64,000 nt of DNA. Source: Dawidia soli. Lineage in GTDB: Bacteria > Bacteroidota > Bacteroidia > Cytophagales > Cyclobacteriaceae. A program made the translations under genes and the position numbers. Location: contig NZ_JAHESC010000035.1 of the NCBI RefSeq assembly GCF_018598185.1, positions 1 through 64,000 of the forward strand, in the 5' to 3' direction. The notes under the pieces are model-generated. The model had not been told where the DNA came from, made no database searches, and saw only the letters and a list, made by a program, of their open reading frames with translations. Positions 1-6,673 of the stretch are shown one piece after another. Each line of letters starts with the position of its first letter. The stretch's first letter is position 1.

Positions 1-79
1 CTGAAATACCATTTCGTTTCTTTCTCTATGAGTATTGATTAACAATTACTTAGACCTTAAGTAGACGGCTATGGTCTGC

Positions 80-177
80 GACTGGCGGGCAGAAGACCGA
101 CGGCAGTTACAAACTGCCGTCAGTTCCCGGCACAAGTTACGCACCTGTGCTAACGCTTGGTGCTAAACTTGCGCCAG
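80..177 (-). repeat. Dispersed double-hairpin element, copy A
   Basis: Read on the minus strand, this copy has a first hairpin with arms GGCGCAAGTT and AACTTGTGCC, then a second perfect 9-bp hairpin (100-108 with 112-120). The first 49 bases match copy F (58664 onward) at about four in five positions. Unlike the other copies it overlaps a gene: the haem oxygenase stop codon and last dozen codons lie inside it. The stretch 1-79 holds nothing else I can recognise. Confidence 0.65.
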
Positions 178-757
178 CAGTAGGCGCAGCCGATGATCCT
201 TCAAACACCTTTGAGAAATGCTCGAACGTTTCATTCGCCGTCCGGATCATATCGGCCTGCTGAGTATCGGTAATGGCTTCCCGGTTCATAACTGCCACAA
301 ATTTTCCCCACATGGGCCCGGTAGCCTCACCGTACCCCGAAAAGAAGGATACACCATCGGTAATGCCGCCTTTCTCCAGCATCTTCACAATAATGCTGCC
401 GCCCATAATAGACCCTTCCATGACATAAAGCGCTCCCAGCGCCTTTACGTGATTGTCGATCGTCGGCACGGTAGTGGCCGGCAGGTCTTCCATCGCACTG
501 CCCAGCGCGAGAATATCGTTCTTTATATAGCTGGAGTTCCGCCGGTCTTTATAGTCTGGCAGAAGGCTTTCGGTTATGTATGGCGCGATGGCCTTTTCTA
601 CATGATTGAAATACGCATAGAAGTATTTCAGGAATGCCGCATAGTCGGCGTTAGCGCGTATGCTTTTAAGGCGTTGCACGACTTGTTTCTCAAGCGCGAC
701 GTGCGCGTCTTTTGTGGCTTCTTTGATGTTGGTGCTTATATTGGTTTTTGTTTCCAT
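137..757 (-). CDS. Biliverdin-producing haem oxygenase (HugZ-unrelated, BphO/HemO-type)
   Basis: Cytoplasmic haem oxygenase-fold protein of 206 residues, expected to cleave haem to biliverdin, CO and Fe2+. The N-terminal helix carries a candidate proximal histidine (DAHVALEK, near residue 19). The distal helix motif GALYVMEGSIMGGSII, near residues 107-122, is the strongest family signature. It is the last gene of a minus-strand haem locus, 28 bp after the S41 protease gene, so it probably releases iron from imported haem. The tail after about residue 186 is a low-complexity Ala/Ser/Thr/Gly run that the family does not need. It is encoded by a dispersed intergenic repeat (copy A), as is the stop codon. 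A role in making biliverdin for a phytochrome is the alternative, but no phytochrome is present here. Confidence 0.85.
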   Translation of the reverse strand: METKTNISTNIKEATKDAHVALEKQVVQRLKSIRANADYAAFLKYFYAYFNHVEKAIAPYITESLLPDYKDRRNSSYIKNDILALGSAMEDLPATTVPTIDNHVKALGALYVMEGSIMGGSIIVKMLEKGGITDGVSFFSGYGEATGPMWGKFVAVMNREAITDTQQADMIRTANETFEHFSKVFEGSSAAPTAGASLAPSVSTGA

Positions 758-785
758 ACCGTGTTTTGTTTTTTCGAATAGATTG

Positions 786-2288
786 TTAATTCCCCAGTAG
801 TCTTTTTCTGGTCTCGATCATGCCGCCGTACCGGGGTGTAGGGCTGATGCTCCGGGGCAGTTGCAATGCGCTGCCCGCTGGCAGCCGGCTATTGTCCGGG
901 GAGGCCAGGGCCGCCGCGAGACTGGCTTCCCGCGGGTCGCCGAAGTCATGTGTCACATCGTCCGATGCCACGATGTCGGGCGCCAGTCCGTCAAAGTAGT
1001 CGCCGTCGCCGGCGGCATTGGTGATCTTAAAGGTAGGCATCCAGAGCCGATATTGGTCGATCGTGACCGGGAAAAACCCCACGGGTTTTCCGTATGACCG
1101 AGTGCCTACCTGGCGTACGCGCAGGTGCGGGCGCAGCGCATGGATGACAAGCTCACTGGCAGAAGCAGTCTCCGCGGTGGTGATGACGGTCACGTCGGTG
1201 ACGGTCTCGAGCGATCCCTGTTTGGCGAGTGTATACGTATTGGCCCGGAGCGAATAGTCGACATCGGCGTAGGTGGCATAGCGGCCTTTGTACGGTATCG
1301 CGTTACCGTTAGCGTCGAGCAGACGTTGTTGGGCGAGGATGGGGGCCCGTCCTTGTTGCAGAAGCGTGTTGTAATGCTCGATGTAGAGTATGGCTCCCTG
1401 CAGGCGTGTAGGCGCCACGAGGCCGAGCAGGTATCCGGCCGTTTCACTATAGCCGCCGGCATTGTATCGCAGGTCGATGACCAGGTGTGTAATGCCCGCC
1501 GTGGCAAAGACGGCAAAGGCACGATCAAGAGAGGCTCTGGCCTCCGTCAGGGGTGGAAAAGCGTTTAGCGCAAGATAACCCGTCGTGCCGTCAGACAATA
1601 GCGTATGGGTGGATATGGGGTCGGCGGTATAGCTTCCCTGGGCAAGGGATATTTCCTGTCCTTGTATCGTGATCTTCAAGGAAGGCTGGAGCCAGGCCTT
1701 CCGGATCTTTTCAAGGTCTTCATCCGAGCGTATCGTGACCGGCTCGCCCTGGATGGCAGTAATTTGCTGCCCACGGTGCAAGCCTGCCGTGGCGGCCGGA
1801 GAGCCCGGCAGTATTTGGCGGATATATAATTCACCCGTGCGAAGTGCGGCGGTCTCGAGACCGAATCCGTACACGGAATGGTTTACGGGTGTAGCTTGTA
1901 CGCGACCCGTGGAAGATGCGTCGCCTGTGTATTGTATAAACGAATATCTTGGTTGGCCGGGTGTGGAAGATGTTTCATAACCCGCTCCGGTAGTAGGATC
2001 AATAGCATACTGCGTCAGCGCAAACAGCTCAGTGTGCAAATTTTCAAGACTGCTGCCTCCGGCTACGTATTGACGTGGATCAAAAGCCGTATACTCCGGA
2101 AGGGCGTCGTACCACAGGTACAGCTCGCGCGCATAAAGATAGAGGGAATCGGCCGTCTGCTCTACCCGTGTGCCCCGGAGGATGTGCAAGCCTGTATCAT
2201 CATCCTGGCATGCGCCCATCACGAACAGCATCATGCTGAACATGATGGTGAGCGAATGGAGCGGGTGATGTATTTGTGTCATCGGCAT
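786..2288 (-). CDS. S41-family C-terminal-processing peptidase, lipoprotein
   Basis: Secreted serine protease of 500 residues. A lipoprotein signal peptide ends at MGACQDDD, so it is probably anchored in the outer membrane or periplasm. A PDZ-like segment (about residues 140-210, YGFGLETAALRTGELYI ... GSPAATAGL) precedes the S41 catalytic domain. The nucleophile serine lies in TAETASASELV, with a downstream lysine in GTRSYGKPVG. Members of this family cut unfolded protein tails. Between the HmuY-like genes and haem oxygenase, its likely job is digestion of haem-carrying proteins or maturation of locus lipoproteins; that is inference. Start could be M1 or M3. It is separated from the upstream gene by a strong hairpin. 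Confidence 0.85.
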   Translation of the reverse strand: MPMTQIHHPLHSLTIMFSMMLFVMGACQDDDTGLHILRGTRVEQTADSLYLYARELYLWYDALPEYTAFDPRQYVAGGSSLENLHTELFALTQYAIDPTTGAGYETSSTPGQPRYSFIQYTGDASSTGRVQATPVNHSVYGFGLETAALRTGELYIRQILPGSPAATAGLHRGQQITAIQGEPVTIRSDEDLEKIRKAWLQPSLKITIQGQEISLAQGSYTADPISTHTLLSDGTTGYLALNAFPPLTEARASLDRAFAVFATAGITHLVIDLRYNAGGYSETAGYLLGLVAPTRLQGAILYIEHYNTLLQQGRAPILAQQRLLDANGNAIPYKGRYATYADVDYSLRANTYTLAKQGSLETVTDVTVITTAETASASELVIHALRPHLRVRQVGTRSYGKPVGFFPVTIDQYRLWMPTFKITNAAGDGDYFDGLAPDIVASDDVTHDFGDPREASLAAALASPDNSRLPAGSALQLPRSISPTPRYGGMIETRKRLLGN

Positions 2289-2301
2289 TGTTCTTTATAA
2301 C

Positions 2302-2333
2302 AGAACGTTCCGGCCCGAAGGCCAGAACGTTCT
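2302..2333 (-). other. Intergenic hairpin with UUCG loop
   Basis: A 14-bp stem with one mismatch (2302-2315 with 2320-2333) closes a TTCG loop when read on the minus strand, giving a C(UUCG)G-type tetraloop. There is no U-run after it, so it is more likely an RNA stabiliser or processing site between two genes than a strong terminator. Confidence 0.6.
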
Positions 2334-2375
2334 TAGACCAGCAACCAGCTTCAGGGAGCCGCTTGAAGCATTTGA

Positions 2376-3134
2376 TTAAAGTTGCTTATAACGGAATTTC
2401 AGGTACGGATAGTTGTTCGGAGGGGTAGCCGAGTTCGGGATACCACCCTGATAAATATCCTGTGGTTCGAGCTTATACTTCACACCGCTGGCAGTGTGTG
2501 TGATTACCAGTGTTACACTACCGCCGTTGTCGGCGAGCGGGTACACAATGTGGTTCACGATGTTGTAGTTGTACCAGCCCGGATGCAGCGGGTTAACCGT
2601 GAAAGACGTCGGCGTGCCCATGGTGATATTGTTATAGCCAAAGGCGCCGCTTACGGCTGTTGTCGCGGTGCTGCTGGTAACGGAGTTGAAGTTGGTGGTG
2701 GTATACGCCAGCGTATAACCCGTGCCCACGGTGATGTCGCCGTTGGCCGTGCCGCCGAATTTCAGTACATAGTTTGAGGATGTACCGCCGTCGATGAGGT
2801 CAAAACGATAATAATACGTGGCGTTCGGTACGTGCGGGTCGGTGCCGGTGCCCGGAGTACCCTGGAAAAAGTCCTCTACGTAGTACACGCCGGCATTGTC
2901 CAGGCGTACAGTACCAAAGGTGGAAGCCGACGTAAAGCTTACGGCGGCACCGCCGGCGATCGGGCTGGCTGCAACGGTTTGGTGTTTCAGGGACGGATCC
3001 GTGGGAGTGATCTCGTCTTCCTGACAGGCGGTGAAAATAACAGCCAGGGCTACAGCGCATACGCGTGCAACGCTGTTCATGCTTTTTGCTAAATTGCGTC
3101 CGGTTTCCGGAGCGGGAGTTGATTTTGTTTTCAT
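2376..3134 (-). CDS. Lipoprotein, divergent HmuY-like
   Basis: Predicted lipoprotein of 252 residues with a signal peptide ending at VIFTACQEDE. The mature part is rich in Thr, Ser, Gly and Tyr and looks all-beta. Its C-terminal stretch (VTLVITHTASGVKYKL ... YPYLKFRYKQL) resembles the end of the two HmuY proteins upstream (VRTGDGKFAKLEM ... YFTFRYFLQADGS). I therefore place it as a distant HmuY relative, with moderate confidence. It sits between two intergenic hairpins, so it may be expressed at a different level from the rest of the locus. Function is inferred from position only: haem binding or haemoprotein capture at the surface. Confidence 0.6.
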   Translation of the reverse strand: MKTKSTPAPETGRNLAKSMNSVARVCAVALAVIFTACQEDEITPTDPSLKHQTVAASPIAGGAAVSFTSASTFGTVRLDNAGVYYVEDFFQGTPGTGTDPHVPNATYYYRFDLIDGGTSSNYVLKFGGTANGDITVGTGYTLAYTTTNFNSVTSSTATTAVSGAFGYNNITMGTPTSFTVNPLHPGWYNYNIVNHIVYPLADNGGSVTLVITHTASGVKYKLEPQDIYQGGIPNSATPPNNYPYLKFRYKQL

Positions 3135-3187
3135 TGTCTTTTAACGGTTCAATGTTTACGATTTATTTAACTTCGGAGATCGTAAGA

Positions 3188-3210
3188 GCCGGGCAGTCGC
3201 AATGCCCGGC
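3188..3210. terminator. Intergenic hairpin, possible terminator/attenuator
   Basis: Perfect 8-bp GC-rich stem GCCGGGCA (3188-3195) with TGCCCGGC (3203-3210). It lies in the 167-bp gap between two minus-strand lipoprotein genes. The T-rich flank is on the plus-strand side (CTTCTTCTTTTCT), so it would act better as a plus-strand terminator. On the minus strand it may only attenuate. Confidence 0.5.
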
Positions 3211-3301
3211 TTCTTCTTTTCTACGAAGATTGCGGCTACGATAGACAGTTGCTGGTTTTATCTTTCGCTACCCCGTATTCGAGGGAGATGGCTGATGCAT
3301 G

Positions 3302-4300
3302 TTATTTTTCTGATTCGGTTACAATGAGTTGAGGATGTACATTCGGAAATCCATTCAATTGGTAGGAATATTCAAAAAAGCCGCTGAAGGTGTCCGTTAT
3401 ACCCGGTAAGATCGTGGCATATTCCCGTACCGGCATATCGTCGGGCACACGATACGTTATTTCATTTGGTGTAAAGCTCACCTGGGTGAGCGTATAGTAT
3501 TCCTCCGAGCCGTCTTGTACCATTACCCGGGCGTCTTCCAGTTGGCGGAAATTTTTTCCATGCAATGTAAAGGTCTCGCCTGGGTGCACAGTGATGGCGC
3601 TGGTGATCGCGTCGAAGGTCGGATAGGGGTATCGTATATAAAGCACCGGCTCGGTGGTAGTCGCCGTCCGTACACCGGTTACGACTTTGATCTTATACCA
3701 GCCCGTGTCGAGCGCGGCGCCTTCTTCCGGGATCTGAGCGAGTATGTTCGAGCCAAAGCCTGTGGCGAGCGCGTCGACGATCGTATCGATGGCTACCGGG
3801 GTCTCTTCGCCATTGGCAGCAATGAGCGATACCGCGGTACGGCTGGCGTCGAGCAGAATGTTCGTGCCGCGGATATCGGCCAGCCGGCCGAACCATACGA
3901 TCGTAGGGTTTTCCTCATCCAGGGACAATGGCGGTTGGTTGACGACGACTTTTAACGTATAGGTAGCTGTGCTGCCATCCTCGGCGGTGACCGTGTAAGT
4001 AACATTGTCTTGCAGCGGAACGGTTGTACCGGAAGCCGGCGTAACAGATGCTTTTTCGGAAACGGCGAGCAGCGGCGTGATCGAGGCTGGAAGGGCCAGC
4101 GCGTGCGGCCAGTATAGCAGGATCTGCCCGTCGGCGATGGCGGCCTCGACCGTGGTGCCGTTGGCGTCGAAGGAGAATGCCATCAGTTCTTTATATGGAT
4201 AAGGCGCATTTTCGTAGTCGGTATCGCAGGCGGTGGCGACGAGTAACGCCATCGCCAGCCAGGCGCCGGAGAAGGTTGCGTGTAGGGAGAAGCGCATCAT
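3302..4300 (-). CDS. Surface lipoprotein with Ig-like/IPT domains
   Basis: Predicted lipoprotein of 332 residues with signal peptide ending LVATACDTDY. Residues about 40-120 form a bacterial Ig-like repeat with the motif VSEKASVTPASGTTVPLQDNV, typical of DUF5018-like or cadherin-like domains. Residues about 225-300 look like an IPT/TIG domain (AITVHPGETFTLHGKNF). No catalytic motif is visible. It follows a shorter relative by 18 bp in the haem operon. A scaffold or accessory surface protein for the receptor is the simplest reading. Confidence 0.65.
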   Translation of the reverse strand: MMRFSLHATFSGAWLAMALLVATACDTDYENAPYPYKELMAFSFDANGTTVEAAIADGQILLYWPHALALPASITPLLAVSEKASVTPASGTTVPLQDNVTYTVTAEDGSTATYTLKVVVNQPPLSLDEENPTIVWFGRLADIRGTNILLDASRTAVSLIAANGEETPVAIDTIVDALATGFGSNILAQIPEEGAALDTGWYKIKVVTGVRTATTTEPVLYIRYPYPTFDAITSAITVHPGETFTLHGKNFRQLEDARVMVQDGSEEYYTLTQVSFTPNEITYRVPDDMPVREYATILPGITDTFSGFFEYSYQLNGFPNVHPQLIVTESEK

Positions 4301-4318
4301 AGGGACTGTTTTATTCGA

Positions 4319-5044
4319 TTAAAGCGGTGAAGTAATTTGAACGGGGTTTTTAAGCGTGACCGATTGGCTATAACAATCGACGCGGATCGTATAGAGGCCG
4401 TTGGGCAGATCCGTATTGAGCGGCAGCGTTACCATCAGGGAAATAGATTCATTGGAGGCGACATCGAGGGCCGGCATTTCGGTGCCGTCTTCGGCAATGA
4501 ACGTGACCTTGGCCAGTACATTTCCTTGCGCGGTTTTGAAGAGATTCTTGCCCGTCAGCATCAGGCCTGAATAGATCGGTGTGCCTTTGTACATCACCGA
4601 GCTATAGAATGCCGCCGGTGTCTCCGGATCAGTCGTGAGTTCGTCAACGACCAGCGTGGGTTGACGGGTGTCTACCAGGAGCCTGTAGCGGTTGGAGCTG
4701 CCGTCCGCCGCCGTCACGTCATAAAATACGGTGGTGTCGCCCTTGGCGATGGCGGGTACGTTTCGCAGCAGCGTGCCACTGGCGGGCGTAACTGTGGCGC
4801 CTTCCGATACCGTTACGTTTCCTTCCAGCACTGTGAGATAATAGAAATAGGGCAGATACACTTTGATGGTCGAGTCCTGATCATTAACAGCGCCATAGAG
4901 CGGGGCTGCTGTGTTGGCAACTTCATACGTGAGGATACGATTGGCAAGCGGCGCCGGCGGTTCGACTGTTTCGGTGTCGGTACACGCGGCCAGGAGGCCG
5001 AGCGCCAGCAATGCCGGGGAGAGGATGTTATGGATATAGTTCAT
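4319..5044 (-). CDS. Ig-like domain lipoprotein
   Basis: Predicted lipoprotein of 241 residues (signal peptide ending LGLLAACTDT). It carries the same VSEGATVTPASGT-type Ig-like segment as the downstream gene and a second beta domain with GLMLTGKNLFK, resembling an IPT core. The two lipoproteins are probably diverged tandem duplicates. It lies 20 bp downstream of a HmuY gene in the same orientation, so it is probably co-transcribed. No enzymatic motif was found. Confidence 0.65.
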   Translation of the reverse strand: MNYIHNILSPALLALGLLAACTDTETVEPPAPLANRILTYEVANTAAPLYGAVNDQDSTIKVYLPYFYYLTVLEGNVTVSEGATVTPASGTLLRNVPAIAKGDTTVFYDVTAADGSSNRYRLLVDTRQPTLVVDELTTDPETPAAFYSSVMYKGTPIYSGLMLTGKNLFKTAQGNVLAKVTFIAEDGTEMPALDVASNESISLMVTLPLNTDLPNGLYTIRVDCYSQSVTLKNPVQITSPL

Positions 5045-5064
5045 GGAAGTGATCGCTTTGTCGA

Positions 5065-5877
5065 TTAGTTGGTTTCGGAGATGTCGAGGTTTTTGGAACC
5101 GTCTTTCTGAATGGCATATTTGAAGGTAAGGAACCCGGCCTTGTGCGAACGGTCCGGATCTTCCGGAGCACCTTTGTACATGCTGTAGAGGATCACCTTG
5201 GCATAGTTGCCCCTGGCTGTGCGCACCAGGATAGGTCGCGGCAAGGCGTAACAGATATGCGCTTTCTCGTCGGATGGCCGGTCGGGGTACATCTGTCCGT
5301 AGAAGTCGTAATAGGCCCAGCCGCTCTTTGTACCACCAAAGTAGTCGAGGTCGATACGCTTGCCCGTCAGGAAATCCTCATCGGCAACAGCGACCGAGGT
5401 TGTGCGGTTGAAAGCATCCTCGAAGAGGCTGCGGGCGGGCAGCGCTTTCAGCGGCTTGCCGCCCTCGTCGTAATACTGTTCGTCGATGTCTTCGTATTGC
5501 AACAGGTATAGACCGCCTTTACCCGGGCCGCCGTAACCCGGCGAGGAGGTGGCGGAGCCGTTGTTTGCCGCGATGCTGCTGTTGTAAATGCTCAGGAAAG
5601 CGATGTCCCAGTTGGCGGTTTGTACTTGTGATGCGGGAACGGCCTTGTTTTGCTCCAGGCTGTAGTACAGGGGCGTGGCGTTGCCGGACGAGGTGGCCAG
5701 TGTGTCGGCCGCCAGGTTCGCGATAGTATAAATGCCGGTGACGGGCACGTCGTTGTCCGGGTCATCTGCTTCGTCCGCCGGCGCTGGATCGTCGGACGAG
5801 CACGCCGCCAGGACGAAGAAAGCAATGAACGTATATAATAGTCGGTGTTGCGCGGTACGTCGGAATGAATATAACAT
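5065..5877 (-). CDS. HmuY-family haem-binding lipoprotein (second copy)
   Basis: HmuY proteins are lipoproteins that take haem from host or environmental proteins and pass it to a TonB receptor. I place the start at 5877 (MLYSFRRTAQ), which gives a clean signal peptide ending FFVLAACSSD; the in-frame start 60 bp upstream would run into the preceding gene. The core shows the family pattern: WDIAFLSIYNSSIAANNG, PGYGGPGKGG, GWAYYDF, then VRTARGNYAKVILYSMYKG and the final FKYAIQKDGS. About 270 residues. It lies directly behind another hmuY and the receptor gene. Confidence 0.85.
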   Translation of the reverse strand: MLYSFRRTAQHRLLYTFIAFFVLAACSSDDPAPADEADDPDNDVPVTGIYTIANLAADTLATSSGNATPLYYSLEQNKAVPASQVQTANWDIAFLSIYNSSIAANNGSATSSPGYGGPGKGGLYLLQYEDIDEQYYDEGGKPLKALPARSLFEDAFNRTTSVAVADEDFLTGKRIDLDYFGGTKSGWAYYDFYGQMYPDRPSDEKAHICYALPRPILVRTARGNYAKVILYSMYKGAPEDPDRSHKAGFLTFKYAIQKDGSKNLDISETN

Positions 5878-5908
5878 AGTGTAAGGGTACGGTATGGATA
5901 TTATGGGT

Positions 5909-6673
5909 TTATCGTGTGGAAAGATTCCGGCTGCCATCCGCTTGCAAAAAATACCGGAAGGTGAAATACGGTGCCGGCGTGTTGACCGTCGGGTTTTCGG
6001 GGTCGCCCAGGTAAAGGGTCTTCATCTCCAGCTTGGCAAACTTGCCGTCGCCGGTGCGAACGACGATGGTCACACCGCTGATGGCCGACATGATGTGGCT
6101 TTGCAGGCTATAGAAGTACCAACCCTTGTGGCCCACCGGGAAGTCGTGCCAGCCGGAAGAAGTCTGTTCAGCCATGAAGGCGTCGAAGACTTCATCGGCG
6201 GGTGCTTCGTCGAGCTCGTCGAATAGCGCATCGAGCACAACCATACCGCCCTGGCCCGTACCACCATATCCCGGGGTATCTGCTATGGTGCCGTTGTTGA
6301 AAGTAATGTACGAGTTGTAGATGCCGCTAAAGCACACATCCCAGTGGTTATCTTGCGCTTTCCCCTGGGGCAAGGTGAGCCACGCACCGTCGGTATCGTG
6401 CGGGTTGATGATGGCATGGTCCTCCAGGTTGAAAAAGATGGGAATGTGACCCGATTCATACGTATTGCCGACGGAACCCGGCAGGTCTTTGATGTATAGG
6501 GTACTGGTTCGTTCATCTATGCTGGTGTAGGTATCCAGGGGCGTCAGGACCACGGGGGTTGTATGGGTGTCGTCGTCACCGTCGGAACATGCCGCCAGCA
6601 GGACGACGAGCAGGCACCAGGGCGTATGGCGGAAGAGTTCTGGAAAGGGAGAGATGTAACGCATATCAATCAT
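5909..6673 (-). CDS. HmuY-family haem-binding lipoprotein (first copy)
   Basis: HmuY-like lipoprotein of 254 residues with signal peptide ending VVLLAACSDG. Family blocks are WDVCFSGIYNSYITFNNG, PGYGGTGQGG, GWYFYSLQ, VVRTGDGKFAKLEMKTLYLG and FRYFLQADGS. The start may be M1 (8-bp overlap with the receptor's stop region) or M4 just after it; either way it is translationally close to the receptor. Two tandem and clearly diverged hmuY copies suggest different haem sources or ligands. I did not identify the haem-ligating residues. Confidence 0.85.
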   Translation of the reverse strand: MIDMRYISPFPELFRHTPWCLLVVLLAACSDGDDDTHTTPVVLTPLDTYTSIDERTSTLYIKDLPGSVGNTYESGHIPIFFNLEDHAIINPHDTDGAWLTLPQGKAQDNHWDVCFSGIYNSYITFNNGTIADTPGYGGTGQGGMVVLDALFDELDEAPADEVFDAFMAEQTSSGWHDFPVGHKGWYFYSLQSHIMSAISGVTIVVRTGDGKFAKLEMKTLYLGDPENPTVNTPAPYFTFRYFLQADGSRNLSTR

